64,000 nt of DNA from Lepeophtheirus salmonis (GCF_016086655.4 NC_052136.2:39626866-39690865); one strand, 5' to 3'; numbered from the stretch's first letter, positions 12,958-25,794 are shown. The notes: a model not told the origin generated them from the letters alone. Program-made: numbers and translations.

Positions 12958-15540
12958 TGCATAACCTACGAGTATATGAAGCACACTTCATAAGGAAGAG
13001 TTTTTTGAAAGTAAAAGTTTGATATTCATCTCAACCAAATAAGAAAAAGAGAGCTTCACTAAGCCATTACCTACATATATATAGAGTCAGGTGAAGGTAC
13101 TAGGAACTAACAAAAGTCTGATTTAATAAGTACATAGTACTTTGTCACACTCAGAAAGAGAGTTTTACAAAAACCAGAGACGAAAGAAGTAAGGAAATAG
13201 TTTTTGTTCGTATTTGAAAGAGAAAGAGGGGGCACCAATTGAACAAATATATGTGTTGTTACAAATGGAGGGGGAAGAGAAAGCCATGGAGAGAGAGAGA
13301 GAGAGAGAATAGGAAGGAAGGAAAAAAAAAGAAAAAAAAAAGAAAGGGGGAAGTGCTTATCTAAATTGTTAATTTTCTTATCTAAATGTTCTAGGAATTG
13401 GTTCTAATAATAAAATACTTTGCTTTTTGTCTTTTTGCTTTTTTTTTTTAATATAATGTTCTTTGTTTTTTCTCTTTCTCGCTTTTGTATACCATTAATT
13501 CATTCCAGCCCTCACCCTCATTCTGTTTCTATATTTTCATAATATAATAATCATATAATAATATGTACATGATAATAAGGAACCAATTTTTTTATGGTTA
13601 TGATATTAGGGATCAATTTTCCCTCTCTTTTGGTGTAAATACCATTTAATATGATTTTTCCTCAACCATCTTCTCTTATAAATATAATATTTTCTGATTA
13701 TATTATTATTTATATATATTATGATTATGGCTCCTCTAAAAGGAGACAAAATATCCTTATTAAAAAGCCATCATCATTTCCATATGATGGAATAAATCTA
13801 TAATTAAGCGATCAACCCTTAATAGAGGAAAATGATATAATTTAAATAAAAAAAGAATTCTTCCTTCTACATCCATCTCTGATATTTATTCGACGTAATA
13901 TAATTATTCGGTCGTGTACAAGTTGTATATTGTGTTATAAGGAAATTGTACATGTTGCAACTGAAAAATGAGATTAACTATATCACAATGCAATAGAATA
14001 CAGGTCTTGTAACGCTTGTCGGCTAAAACATATATTTCATATTGTTATTTAAAGCATAGAAAACGAAAATGATATTTGAAGTTTTCAACTCCACTTGGTT
14101 TTTACTTTAAAACTTTTTTTTTAATAACGTTTTATAGTATGTTTTCGATTCAGAGCCATAATAACAGTTCCAGCATACGAAAGATAAATATTTATTAAAT
14201 TATTTTGAATACAGTTTCTATAAAATGTGTAAGTAATGTAAAATGAAGGGTCTTATTCGGAAGCTAATAATTTTTACATTTTCTTTTTCTATCGCATTAT
14301 ATTATAGCTTAAACCAAAAAATAAGCCTTAATTTGCAATTGAAAAAAAACCTAATTTTTTTATTCATAGAATATTTAATAAATGTGCAATTTAAAGTTAT
14401 TTCCTTTCAAAATATGGCTCTGAATCAAAACTAAACTAAAAAAATGTGATTTATAATACTAGACATTAAAAGCCAACCCTACAGTGTTTGAAAATTTTAA
14501 TGGTAGCTTTCGTTTATATACCTTAAATAAGAATAGTACATGGTAGTTGTAGGCGGCGGGTGAAAATGCGGATGCATATTAATGAATGAAGAATTTCATA
14601 GCATATCTTTTGATGAAGATAATTTAATCTTCTATATTAATAAAGAAAAGTTTGCCTGTTAACGTCTTATTTTAGGGCGTGCTTAATATCTTAGAACTGT
14701 GTGACTACTAAATTTCAGAAATAATAATGTAGCAACGAGCATGTGAAGCTAAAGCTCAGCACGTCATATTAAAAAAGAAGAGAAAATTGGAGTACAAATC
14801 TATTGCATACACGGAAAGTTTGTCTGATTCTTTGTGAAAGCCTAATAACTCCCACCAGTAATTGATTATTTGATGAATGATCAATATTTTAGGGAGGTTA
14901 TATTTGACTATTTGGTTTAGAAATTATTAAAACATTTTGAGTATTCTGTGAAATACTCAGAAGTTCAAATGTCCAGAAATGATTCATCGTAAATACGTAA
15001 TAAATGATTCATTTTATTACTTATGAAATAATATTAAGTAAATTACTGGTCGGTAATGAAAATGACGGATTTTTTTATTGAATAAATAATTTATAGGGCG
15101 ACGAGATTGCAACATGTACATGGATGGAATTATATCTGCACAACCCCTATTATGAAATATTTGTAATGACATTGTTATTACTTTACAAACTTCTCTTGTA
15201 TACACAATGTACATCCACTACTATTGTGTATCATCTACTGATGATAGTATGTACGACCCTTTATTTTTATTTTTTGATACATTTAATTTTTTATGGACTA
15301 TTTAATAAAAATAATGTTCATTGATTAAACAGTTTTTAATGTGAATTGTTTACCTTAAACTACGAGTAACATCCGTGTCAGTGATAAAGTCGTATATCAA
15401 AGCTAGAATTTGCTTGCTCTAAAAATAAATTATTTTATCTCTTAGCCTTTCCTTCTTCAAAAAAAAAAATACACACAAAATTAGTTGATAATTATAGTTA
15501 ATCTCGTCATTCTTAACAACCGTTGAACTATTCTCTATTT
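12958..15540. other. Non-coding DNA with simple-sequence tracts
   Basis: No supported gene. It contains the GA microsatellite at 13289-13308 in a longer purine tract (13255-13350), T/TC-rich tracts to about 13490 and a GTACAAGTTG-type palindrome near 13917. Confidence 0.5.
13289..13308. repeat. (GA)n microsatellite
   Basis: About ten uninterrupted GA units sit inside a longer homopurine stretch. Confidence 0.9.
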
Positions 15541-15561
15541 TAGTGGTTCTCAAACTTTTTT
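15541..15561 (+). repeat. hAT-like terminal sequence, solo
   Basis: TAGTGGTTCTCAAACTTTTT matches the usual hAT terminal inverted-repeat pattern. No inverted partner is visible nearby, so I treat it as one surviving end. Compare 3220. Confidence 0.45.
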
Positions 15562-15765
15562 TAAATTTATACAATCTTTGACCTTTTTTATACAAAAATC
15601 TGGCCCCTTACTGCTAGCCTTCGTGCACCAAATTTGCACAACTATTTATTTATTTTTGTACCAGTGGCCATAATTAAAACCCATAACGGTGCAGTTATAG
15701 TTGGTATTTATCTAGAATAAAAATTATTATTGTTAGTAAAAGTAATACATTTAAGATTTTGAAAA

Positions 15766-16290
15766 TTAATAAATAAAATAATCCCAAAATGTAAATATTA
15801 TATATATAAATATGAGAGAGTCTTGTTTCCTGGAAGAGATAGCCTTTGTTTTGTATCCACCCTGGATTTGTTGGAGCCTAAAAACAACCTTAATTACATG
15901 TTCATTATACGGAGTGATGAGACCAAGTTTTTTTAATTTTTCATTGATAGTTTCGATATCTCCCAATGAAGGAAAACATTATACAAACTTAGCTTGCAAC
16001 TTTTCCAAGGACTTCATCAGGTAGTTTCTGGAAGGATTCCAGATCTGAGATCCGTATATAAATATCAGGATATAAAGTTTCACTATGAACGAAGGGTTGA
16101 AAGTTTTGAAACTTGTTTTGATGATTCCAAAGTTTCGATTGGCCTTCCTTATAAAGTTGTGTATACATTTCTTTAATCTAAGATCGTAAGAGATACAAAC
16201 TCCTAAGTCTAAGTAATTATCTACCACCTTATGGATGAATTTAATAGTGTAGATTTGTTCATATCTTAGGAAGGTTTAATTCAAGTTCAA
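15766..16290 (-). pseudogene. Non-LTR retrotransposon reverse transcriptase, C-terminal relic
   Basis: The minus strand encodes a fragment typical of the end of a LINE reverse transcriptase (Jockey/CR1-like or related clades). It shows a DLGV motif (NYLDLGVCISYDLRLK), then a KANRNFGIIK stretch, then QIWNPSRNYLMKSLEKLQ, which parallels the usual QIWSP...LEK(V/I)Q block. A single in-frame stop near 15978 separates this from a continuing segment with NEKLKKLGLITPY. The catalytic YxDD part, the endonuclease and the 5' half are absent, as expected of a 5'-truncated dead copy. The clade cannot be set from this piece. Confidence 0.75.
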
Positions 16291-17459
16291 CAAATCATAA
16301 TAGGGGATAAATTTAACAAAAACATCGACAGCTGATACTAAAACTGCAGTACAAAAGTTCGTGATTGAATCTCCAAAATTAACTTTATATACTTATCCAA
16401 ACTTTCTAGTAGTCTCTGCAATAATTCGTTATTCAAATTTTGTTTTGGATTTGTGCTTCAAAACACTCGTACTCTGAGGTATTGCTGTATATTTTATCCA
16501 CATCAAATCAACCGAAGGTTTTTATCTGAAGAACTCAAAAACTGGATTAAATTTATTATACCTTTAGATTTCTATCAGCAAATCTATTTGTTTTGCAATC
16601 AGAGGGTTGATTGTCGAGATATAGTTAACTTTATTTTTGCAATTTTAAGTTTAAATGGTCGTACAACAAATTAGTTTTGTGGTTAATTTGATAGCGAATT
16701 ACCCTATATAAATTTGTAAAAAAAATTCAAATGTTTTGACTTTTTTTGAGTTATCTAAGGAAGTAAACTTCTTACACATTTAATAGATTACACAATCACG
16801 ACAGTTTTTACTGTGAGAGGCCAAGATGAATGTGTGAGACAGTTTTCTTTTTTAAATTTGAATTTAATTTCAAATTTTGATTCTTTAGATTTTTTTAAAA
16901 TTATTTTGAACCCCCTTTCATTTAATGTGGGCAATTTTTATGAAACTTTTTATGGAATATTTATATTATATAATTTAAGAATAATTTTTTAAAGAAAATA
17001 TCAAAATATAAATTTCAAATTACCTTTCGCTCATTACGAGGTCCCTATTTTTATATTTAACTAAGAGACCCGGGATAAATTAAATATATAGCATTTGTTT
17101 CTGACTTCAACGTGAAGAAAGCAGCACTCCTAAATAAAAGCAATTGACATTTATCTAGCATCTCTAGTCAGTTACCTACCAAGTTTCTTCAATTTTACAT
17201 GACGCACAGTTGTTATGCAACAGCCGTTTGAGTGAGTTGATGTGAGGGATTTTGTATTAAATGCACAAAATCCGGTATCGAGCTGTTATTAAATATTTTC
17301 TTTTGAAAATGTAACCTTTAAGTAGATTCAAAGAATAGGAGACATATATAGGGTCGTTATATTAAATTTGACGCGTCAATGTCAATCCAACTCGGAGAAA
17401 TTGAGCCAAAAACAAAAAGTGTCTCGTTGGACAATTATTTTGTAGAAAGGAACGCCTAG
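16291..17459. other. AT-rich non-coding DNA
   Basis: No gene seen. The remainder of the LINE copy, if it ever lay here, is unrecognisable. Confidence 0.5.
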
Positions 17460-17540
17460 TACTATTTGAAGGGGTTACAGAGATGGGATCGTCACTGGAA
17501 GAAGTGTGTAGAGTTACGAAGAGACTTTATTGAAAAATAA
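17460..17540 (+). pseudogene. Mariner-like transposase C-terminus
   Basis: One frame reads YYLKGLQRWDRHWKKCVELR and continues RDFIEK before a TAA. This is the characteristic C-terminal ending of mariner-type transposases: an aromatic-Leu stretch, W/R spacing, KC(V/I) and a DY/F-[IV]E ending. The upstream part is frameshifted and only weakly recognisable to about 17340. No catalytic triad remains visible. Confidence 0.55.
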
Positions 17541-18359
17541 AGTAAGACCATCAGAGAAAATGTCTTGCATCTTTGTTAGATCGGAAACTTTTTAGACCTC
17601 CCTTAGCTGATAGTGTGAAGACCTCACAAATACCCATTTTTTTAATGTTATTGTTTTACTCTTTTGTTATTAAATTACATTTATGTTATAATATTATATA
17701 TAGGTTGTATATTTAGATCTAAGAGTATATATGAAGGAAGAACGTATTATAAAGTCATTTATGGTGGTTCATAGATATGTAATTCTTAGAATGGAAAAAA
17801 GATGATGAACTAAAGCCCCCTCCTTCCCCCTTCTAACTCTTCTGCCAACAAAAACAATATATTTAATTCAAAGCATTAACACACCACCATATATAAATGT
17901 TATAACTTGTACGAACACAATATGTTGTGTTCCGTACATATTTTATACGAAGGGATCATCATTACAGGAGAAGTAGCAGTAAGGGGGTTGAAGAGGGTCT
18001 GAAAAGGAAGTGAAAAGAGGTTGGAGTTGGAAGTGAGTGAGTGACAGTACACATTCATATGAAATTATTTATTATAATATTTTTTTGTCAAATTTTGGAG
18101 TCATTTTTTGAGATAATAGAGAAAATAATAAGTCAAGAACACCCTGGTATGCCATAATTGTCTATACGAGATATCAGCCTTTCATTGGATAAGAGAAAGA
18201 AAAAAGGCATAAAATTAGCTGGTATTTGTAGTTAACGAGGCTCCAAGGAAAGAGACAACAGCAGTACATTATATCACGTAACCTTTCATCCGAAACGAAA
18301 CAGTTGGGAAAGGCTCAAAATCTTTTGCTCTAAGTAGGGCACAAATCTCCCAAATGCCC
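17541..18359. other. AT-rich non-coding DNA
   Basis: No gene seen. A GTACGAACACAATATGTTGTGTTCCGTAC palindrome-like patch lies at about 17909-17937. Confidence 0.5.
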
Positions 18360-18616
18360 ATTTTTCCTAAATTTGATATTTAGCTATATAAAGCTTATTT
18401 ATATAAAATTTAATTTTTTGGTGAATTGCTCTGGATTTTTAACTTTGAAATTTAATATTTGAAAATTTTTTGTCAATAAAATTATTTTTTCAAATTTTTT
18501 TGTGAATAACTATGGATTTTTCAAATTATTTTCCTAAAAATGTTATATTTGAATTTTTTTTTTTTAAATATTTCTAAAACCAAGCTCCACCAAAGTATAC
18601 CCCTGCAAACGCCCTT
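18360..18616 (+). repeat. Family H-related copy
   Basis: It shares AATTTAATATTTGAAAATTT-type phrases and GAATAACTATGGATTTTT with the interior of 8217-8647. It ends in TGCAAACGCCCTT, corresponding to that element's right terminus. The left terminus is not recognisable, so the copy is truncated or decayed. Confidence 0.5.
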
Positions 18617-18649
18617 GCCTTAGAACACAATTTGAATTTCCAACAACAA

Positions 18650-18848
18650 TATGTTCTAAAGTTATAATCAATTATGTATTTTTTGACGTTTTGAGCTATA
18701 TTATCTCTCAAAATTTAATGACCAAATATAATATTCGTACCATGCTAGATCAAAATCGGTTTCTAAGTTTTGCCGTAATCTTGGAGACCAACAAACTAAC
18801 ACACAGAAAAAACATAACCTCCATTCAGCTTCGTTGGCAGAGATAATT
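18650..18848 (-). repeat. Dispersed repeat family D, minus-strand copy
   Basis: Read on the minus strand it runs from CTCTGCCAACGAAGCTGAAT through GTTAGTTTGTTGGTCTCCAA and CATGGTACGAATATTA to AATTGATTATAACTTTAGA. It is collinear with 11112-11310. It abuts the family H-related copy. Confidence 0.7.
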
Positions 18849-19124
18849 AGTCAATCTCTCCACACTATGGAATTACTATTCTTAATATCTCACCTCCCTA
18901 ATTATTTTTTGATCAAACGTGAAAATTTGGTGTATTCATTAACTCGTCTATTTTTTCGGAGTTGGCAAACTGAACAGTAAATTTTCCTTGTTCTAAGCTG
19001 GTGTCATTATTATTGAATTTATGAGGAGTGAAGTTTCTCTTCTGCTACATTTAATTATATTTAAGAGCTGGTTGAACATATAATTATTGTATATGCTCGT
19101 AAAAGACGGGAACTAACCATGTAA

Positions 19125-19215
19125 ATTTTTTGCAGAGTTGGAATTGTAAGTTCTTGTTGGACTCAGAGTGGAATTGAGGATCGACTTCAGAGTCATTCAT
19201 GCATACAAGATGACT
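19125..19215 (+). repeat. Dispersed repeat family A, 5' part of copy 1
   Basis: Contains TTGTTGGACTCAGAGTGGAA and GAGGATCGACTTCAGAGTCA, closely matching 38060-38115, 38445-38500 and 59110-59140. The rest of this copy appears at 20270-20440, beyond a Tc1-like relic. Confidence 0.65.
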
Positions 19216-19439
19216 ATAAGTCTTAGGAGAGCAACTTCAGCTTAGTATTTATCCTAGACGGGTGTATATTTTTTAATTCTGTTTCTTGGATATGATTCAC
19301 ACAATCTCTATCATTGTTCAATGTTAAACAAAACTTTTCTCTAAAATGTGTTTTTGAGCCTCTAACGACGACATCATTAACACGAAACGCACCATCATTT
19401 CGCTTTAGAAGAGCTATGTCTAATTCATAGTTCCACCAC

Positions 19440-20265
19440 ACAATCAAGCGGTACAAGAAGATTGGGAGTGTCAATGACAGACCAATAATAGGTTGCCCGA
19501 AGTCCATGAGGACACCCAGGTTGATTGGGATAACAAGGTTGAAGATTTATCGCAAAAGAATCATCTCCATCACGGAGATGACTCATGTAGGTAGTGTGCC
19601 TCAAGAAACCATGTGTAGAGTGGTCAGGAAGGACATGAGGATGAAACCATATCGTCTACTAAACCGGCAGCTTCTTAGGCAGACCACAATGGCCAAGAGG
19701 ATGCCCCGGGTGAAGGTGTTTCTGATATTCCTCAATTTTAGGACGCACGTTTCAAGCATTTGGACTGACGAGAAGATATTCACCATTGAGCTGGCTTACA
19801 CCACAACGACCGGATTCTGAGTCGGAGCATCGGTGATATTCCTTTTAATGAACTCAGTTCCTCATTTGGGAGGATGTGAAAGTCAATTAACATGTCCATC
19901 TAGCCATATTACAGTCCCAAATACTTTCCTGGATCCTGTAACAATATTAGGAAGGGTCCTACTGCTTCCAGCCGGACAGAGCACCTTCACATACTGTAAA
20001 GTCGTTGGAAGAATGTTGCCAGATCACTTTTGAGCAATTTCGGAGCAAGGACATGTCCCCCCCCCCACCCCCCTCTTCTTCCACAGATCTCAACTTCTAT
20101 TTATAGTTCATTCTGTAGAGAAAGGTTAGAGTGCCTTCCTACCGCAGTCGTACAGATGCCATAGTGTCTGCACGGGACAATTTGTCGGAGGAGACCATCC
20201 ATACAGCGTGGAAAGTAGTTCCGAAGCGTCAGAGAGGTGTAGTTGCCGCAAATGGTGCCCATGTG
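19440..20265 (+). pseudogene. Tc1-like transposase relic, frameshifted
   Basis: The clearest frame (19506-19820) carries SVPQETMCRVVRKDMRMKPY, the end of the paired-type DNA-binding region with the usual MKPYR, then RVKVFLIFLNFRTH and WTDEKIFT. WTDEKIFT surrounds the first catalytic Asp of the DDE/D domain. The next frame (about 19833-20033) has the eroded middle of the catalytic domain ending TYCKVVGRMLPDHF. Several stops and frame changes make it dead. No 5' HTH start or intact C-terminus is seen. It sits between two halves of repeat family A. Confidence 0.75.
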
Positions 20266-20269
20266 GAAT

Positions 20270-20440
20270 GATCTGGTAACTCATTTTGAATGTCCTTGTG
20301 TATTTCTTTCTCCCACACCCTTGTCAAATCTGGTTGTAGCTGATCTAATCAAGTGTCAGGACAGCTTACCTGCTCTCCTCCAAACCATACAAATTAACCG
20401 TGGCGAACAGCGGCGTTTCCCCCACTTAATTTATAGCTTT
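20270..20440 (+). repeat. Dispersed repeat family A, 3' part of copy 1
   Basis: GTAGCTGATCTAATCAAGTG and the following CTGCTCTCCTCCAAACCAT correspond to GCAGCTGATCTAATAAAAGT and CTGCTCTCTTCCAATGCATT at about 53706-53760. It continues the copy interrupted after 19215. Confidence 0.6.
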
Positions 20441-20449
20441 GGGTATAAC

Positions 20450-20993
20450 GTTTTGTAAATAGTTATTTCAAAAATAATTTCATAGCATTGTGTGTGGACA
20501 TGTAGTTTTACAAATTTATATAAAAAATTATTTCTTATAAATAACTGAGTAAAACTTAACATTTAAAACATAGTATTTAATATCAAGTAGTTTAATTCAT
20601 AAATGATTTTTATGAGATTTTCTGTACAAACACATATATTTATAATATACATATATAATTTGACAACTTTAATTTTAGAATTCTTTACACGAAGAATAAA
20701 ACTTATTATCTTTCAAATGTCAAACAGTTTATTTATATATAATACACTTATAGAATTGTATAAAACAGGACAACACAAAAAACGTAGCATCAATTAATCA
20801 CACTCTCTTTTTAAGACATTATTCATTTTCTTGACATTCAATTTTATTATTATTTTTGGAGCAATAAGATTATAGTCCATTTCGTATTTCATATCAAAAA
20901 GGCACCCCACTGAGACATTAAAAAAACATAACAAATCACCCAAGTAAATATATTTTTAGCTAAGAGATGTTCCGATATACATAAAATGTAGAT
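20450..20993. other. AT-rich non-coding DNA
   Basis: No gene or repeat recognised. Confidence 0.5.
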
Positions 20994-20995
20994 TA

Positions 20996-22194
20996 GGGTG
21001 TCAATTCATATGCAGTGAACATTAAATTTTGGGTTTTTTGTTGAGCGTATCCCTTAAATATGTTCGTTTTGTGCTGTAGATCAATGTATTTAGATATATA
21101 TATATATATATTTAAGAGTCGCTCAACAGATTTGAAGTACAGAAAATAAATTTATTCATGGATTTATAGTATAAATCCTGAAACATCACTCTAAATTTGA
21201 ATGTGGAAGTGTATACAAATCAGTTATTGAAATTTAATATATACTAATACTAGGAGCTACATTATATTGTTTTATGTTTTGTTGAGCTAATGCTGAATTT
21301 TTTTGGTTATATGAAAAGAATAATGAGACAAAAAATGTGCGTTATACACGGTGCGTCTACATAAAGAATGTATATATTTCTTTCAATACATGACTTTAGT
21401 AATGGGTATCCTGCGATGGGCTAGTGCCATCGGTTTACCCTAATTGGTATTAGAAAGATAAAATTTTGTACTAAAAAAAACTTTTAAAACAGTTTTCATA
21501 TTGTTAGACTCAGTATTGTTTGCGTCAAAGAAGGACACTAGAAATAACAAAATACGCCATATTTTTCAGTTTTTATTCGATAACAGCGAAAACAAAAGCC
21601 AGCCGAATGAAAATGTGAATATTGTTTATGGTATTGACATTGTTACAGGTAATTATACAGTATTTTGCTTTCATCGATTCCATTTCGTTAATTTTGATTT
21701 CAAAGATGCACAACGCACTGGAAGGCCAACTGTCGAAAATGTGGATAAAATAATATAAATCATGTAGTTCGACCGTCATATAAGCACTGTTTTGATTGCA
21801 AAAAAGTTATATAAAAATAATGGAATTCTTTTTACAACACCTAATCTGTTATATACATTCCATTTCTCATTAAACTATTTTTCCAGTAACATGGTAAATT
21901 TATATTTTAGAGAAAACTTGTGGAAATATTTTTTTTGGTTTATTTGTTCAACTTTAAAAAGTAATAAAATGAAAAAATTAAACTCACATTTCTTGGATAA
22001 TAATAGAAGAAAAAAAGGAAATATTAAAAAAATCGTTTTCTTAACTTCAAAGACGTTTAGGGAGTTATACATGTTATTATTATTTATTTTTTTTTCCTGT
22101 TAATATTCTAATTTACAGTTAAAAATGAACAAAATATGATGTCATACCAACAAAATATTCAAATTTAATGTTCACTACATATGGAACAGCACCC
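20996..22194 (+). mobile_element. Mariner-like element with terminal inverted repeats (family F)
   Basis: The left end GGGTGTCAATTCATATGCAG and the reverse-complemented right end GGGTGCTGTTCCATATGTAG are followed on both sides by TGAACATTAAATTT. TA dinucleotides flank the element at 20994-20995 and 22195-22196. The 1199-bp length is near the usual 1.2-1.3 kb of a mariner. A transposase fragment in the plus orientation lies inside. The transposase lies further from the left end than normal, so part of the interior has been replaced or rearranged. Confidence 0.65.
21510..21815 (+). pseudogene. Mariner transposase N-terminal relic
   Basis: The translation aligns by pattern to the N-terminal DNA-binding half of mariner transposases. 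It has an IRHIFQFLF start, then VNIVYGID in place of the usual IxxVYGxD, a CFHRFHFVNFDFKDAQRTGR segment matching WFxRFxxGxFxxxDxPRSGRP, and VENVDKII. It continues past a stop into FDRHISTVLIAKKL. The second HTH and the whole catalytic domain are missing, so it encodes no active enzyme. It lies inside the inverted repeats at 20996 and 22194. Confidence 0.75.
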
Positions 22195-22199
22195 TAAGG

Positions 22200-23794
22200 T
22201 AGATGCAACGTTACAAAGATGAGCTTCTAATGAGGGAAATCGGCAAAACATAGCTTGTCATTAATAATTATGGCATTGGCGGGGAGAAGAAGAAAAACAC
22301 AAGAGTCATTCTTATCTATCTGATAATAATAACAAGAACTTGACGACAGGGTAACCCCTCATTTGCGTGACTGATGATGCAAAATCTTTAATTTGATGAG
22401 CGAGGAAGAAAAAAAGAATTATCATCATTGGATCAAAATTATCTGTTATGTATTATTAATAAGCCCTGATATTAAAGGAAAAAAAAAAAAAAAACCTCTT
22501 GATTCCAGGAATGTTTGAATCGTTACATATTTCTTAGAAGCGCCCCCTTATATGTTCAATTTACAATTTATATCATGAAAACACGAACACATTAAGAACT
22601 ATGTAGATGTTATGTATTCTTTAATTTTCTCTCTCTGGAATCGAAATGCAACATTAAGTACATACATACGAGTACATCAGAGGTATTTTGAGTCCTTTGA
22701 CATTGGACGCCATTGAAGAGGGGTTGAAAAGGTTATAGGTACATAAATAGAGTTGTATATTATATGACCTGCGTTTTTCTTATATAAAAAGATTCAAAAA
22801 TAATTGTAGTAACCCTCATAATTTGAATAATATTTTGTAGGAGAGCAGCTTAGCTTCTGTCATGACATTTCCTTAAATTAGCTACAAGCAGCTGTGAGAT
22901 GAAAGAAAGAAACACAAAGACATCTAGCAATGATAAAGACAAGAATTACTAAGATAGATCCTCAATTTTACTCCAAGTCTAACGCTTGTAACGTTCAAAC
23001 AAATCCTCAGTGTTACTTTCCGTCATTAATGATCTCAAAAATCCTTTTTTACTTATAAAGTCTCTTCTTAATAAATAATGATAACTATATAGAAAAAAAA
23101 AAAAACATTTTTCAAATTATAATCTAGAAAAAAAACCGTATGCGCTTTAGATCATATTTTCTACAACTCTATGTGTATATAAACTATAATACTTCCTGTC
23201 CAGTCTAGTCCCGTCCATGTTATCAGTCCTTGAAAAAAGTCTAAAGTTTTAGAGTACTCTCTACAAGATATCATTTTCCCTATTATTATAATAAAGCACC
23301 TGAGTTTACATATAGAATTAGTTTAGTAGTTTAGATTATTTGTTAAAATCCTGCTCTGCTAAGAAATTGTTATTTTCTTGGTGTCGACTAATATATGTTT
23401 GGAAATTAAAAATCTTAATGAAGTTTCATGAAAAAATAATTAAACCTCATATTTTTAAAAGTGTCACTGGACAAGCCCATGAAAATAATGTTGACACAAA
23501 AACATATTTTCTCAAAATTTAAATGACTTAAAACATCACAGAAAAAAAGCTGAAAAGTGAATCTTTTCATGCATCATTTGTTCATCAACGCCTAGCATAA
23601 CACCCATGGTTGTACAGACTTTTAATATGCAATCACTCTAAAAATGAAAGAGCTTTGAGTGAGGTAATCTATTAAAGTAAATTGTAAATTAAAATGGCTT
23701 GAGATGTTTAAAAAAAGGGTCCTTTTTACAGGCCCCTCCGTCTCACATACATCACTTTTTTAAATGGTATCCCTTTGTCCTAATTGGTATATTA
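22200..23794. other. AT-rich non-coding DNA
   Basis: No supported gene. A short patch at about 23200-23240 (CCATGTTATCAGTCCTTG) resembles part of repeat family C and may be a worn fragment of it. Confidence 0.45.
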
Positions 23795-24335
23795 TGATGC
23801 ATGGAAAATCATCATCAGAGATCTTCTAAGTTTTTGAGCTGTAACAATTATACTGTGTACAGGGTGACTTCGAGAAGCACAGCTAAAGCTTCCGCAAGGT
23901 CCAGATCCAGGCCAAAAGAATGGGTTGATGCAGTTAAATGCAACATTGAAGACAAAAGAGGCAAAGTGACTGTCAATGGCCTGGCTCGTGAATTTTGCAC
24001 CATGCAATTGTTGGTGAAGCAAAACTTCATTACTACAAGAGAACTCCACATCAGAGTTTGAATTGTATAAAGCGTGTGACCTGGTACAAAATCCTTCTCA
24101 ACAAGCTTGAAAAACAAGATCCTTGGCTACCCCGCTGTCCGACTGTTCCCCCTGGACTTTGGTATTTTGGGCACCTCGAGGGGAAGCTTCCGAGACTCCG
24201 ATACACAACAAAGGACCAACTGAATGCCACCATCATTACGGCTTAAGCAAACCTAGAGCCAAGCTTAAAAAAAGAAAAACTGTTTTGCAAAGTTATCCAC
24301 CAGGCTGGAACAGTTAATTAAAGCAAAAGTAAGCT
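23795..24335 (+). pseudogene. Tc1-like transposase relic, N- and C-terminal parts fused by deletion
   Basis: The N-terminal part shows an eroded helix-turn-helix region (VFELLQ, then VTSRSTAKASARSRSRPKEW) and a VNGLAREF stretch typical of the second DNA-binding helix set. After a frame change the C-terminal part reads WLPRCPTVPPGLWYFGHLEG. This corresponds to the WPPxSPDLxPLDYxxWGxxxG block around the third catalytic acid, whose Asp is lost. TTKDQLNATIITA follows, as in the family tail. Most of the catalytic core is deleted. Plus strand, dead copy. Confidence 0.7.
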
Positions 24336-25790
24336 ATAAAGATTGAGGATATAAATTGGGTGTCCTTTGATTATATTTATGAAATAAATTTGATGATATT
24401 TTTTGAAAAATAACAATTTTTGTAATTTTCAAAAAGTGTTGAATTATAGACGGAGAACCCTGATTGGTTAACTCTTTTCAAACATCATTTTTCAATAGTG
24501 TGCAATTGAACACCCCTTTATGCCAACAGGACTACTTTTATACATAGACGAACATGGGCTGAACCCAAGTTTAGTGGTCCACTGATGAGCTAAACAATGT
24601 ATTCCGGCTACTTATTACCTCTTAATACATACACTTCTTCTCAGCTCCGGGGATAATCATTGAGCTAAGGTACCTTTTGGATAAAGACAAAGGAGACAAT
24701 CATCCTAAAGAGGATATAAGTAAATTTACACTAAGAAAGAAATGTGGGTGAGTGAATGTTGTAGAAAAAATACGTGAAATATTGTTAAATATGACACTTT
24801 TGGCCATTTTTGCTACTAACATTCCGCTTATGTAGATTGATGGCTTCTTTTTTTTCCTTCCGACGGTTTAAACCTTCCAAAATATTTATTAATGATTATT
24901 TATGTGTACAATGTACATATTACAATTAATTGTCATGTTAAACAATTGTGTAGTTAGTGTATAATACCTTAGATAGGCACTATACATAAATAAAGATATC
25001 ACTACAATAGAACGAACGAAAGAGAGGGAAAAAAATCTTTTAAGGTCTATCAAACTGGGGTTTTTACACGTACAAATTACCTTCACGCTACCTGGAATCA
25101 TTAATTATAAATAATAATTATTATTATACATATTTAGTAGTGGTAGTGGATAGAAGTAGTAATTGTATGTAGAAGAAAGAAGGAAAAGTAGTCTGTGACG
25201 TCATCGTGCTTTCAATGAGGACTTGTTGTTGTTTATTCTTATTTTTTTCTTATTTTTATTGTTATACCTATGGTTGGTTGTTATGGTATATTTCCTCCTC
25301 CCCTCCTCGAGGCAGTTGAGCCTTACATGTTTCCATCAACATCATCTCAGAGTCTGCTTTGGTTATTATATATCATAATATATATTATGAAGCTGAGAAA
25401 TAAGTGGAACGAATCAATTAACGCTTTGCTATACATAGGTAGCCGCCACAGTGTACCTATAGAAGGCATTGCCATATTTGTCGTCGGTAATTATGTACAT
25501 AGCATTTATATTGTACATGTGGAAAGGGTGGGATGTAAAGAAACAGAAACAAAGAGGATGCTGATCCATTTTATATATCCTTTATTTATTAACTAAATAA
25601 ATAAAATTTCCGAATTTTTTAATAAATAATATTATTTCTCTAATGAAGAAAAAAGGAGATCCCTTAATATACACTTAACTGTTCCCTCTGAAGTTACTTT
25701 GTTTTACATTGAAGCTAATTGTGCCACTCATATAAAGAAGTGTGTATCTATTATTTTTACCTTTTATCATACAGATTCTTAAATTGCAGT
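24336..25790. other. AT-rich non-coding DNA
   Basis: No supported gene. The CRE-type palindrome TGACGTCA occurs at 25196-25203 in a slightly less AT-rich patch. That alone does not establish a regulatory element. Confidence 0.45.
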
Positions 25791-25794
25791 CCAA

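Noticed and set aside
25270..25596. 108-codon open frame
   Set aside because: No domain and no conserved pattern, in an AT-rich tract. It may contain a CRE-like word upstream but nothing supports a gene.
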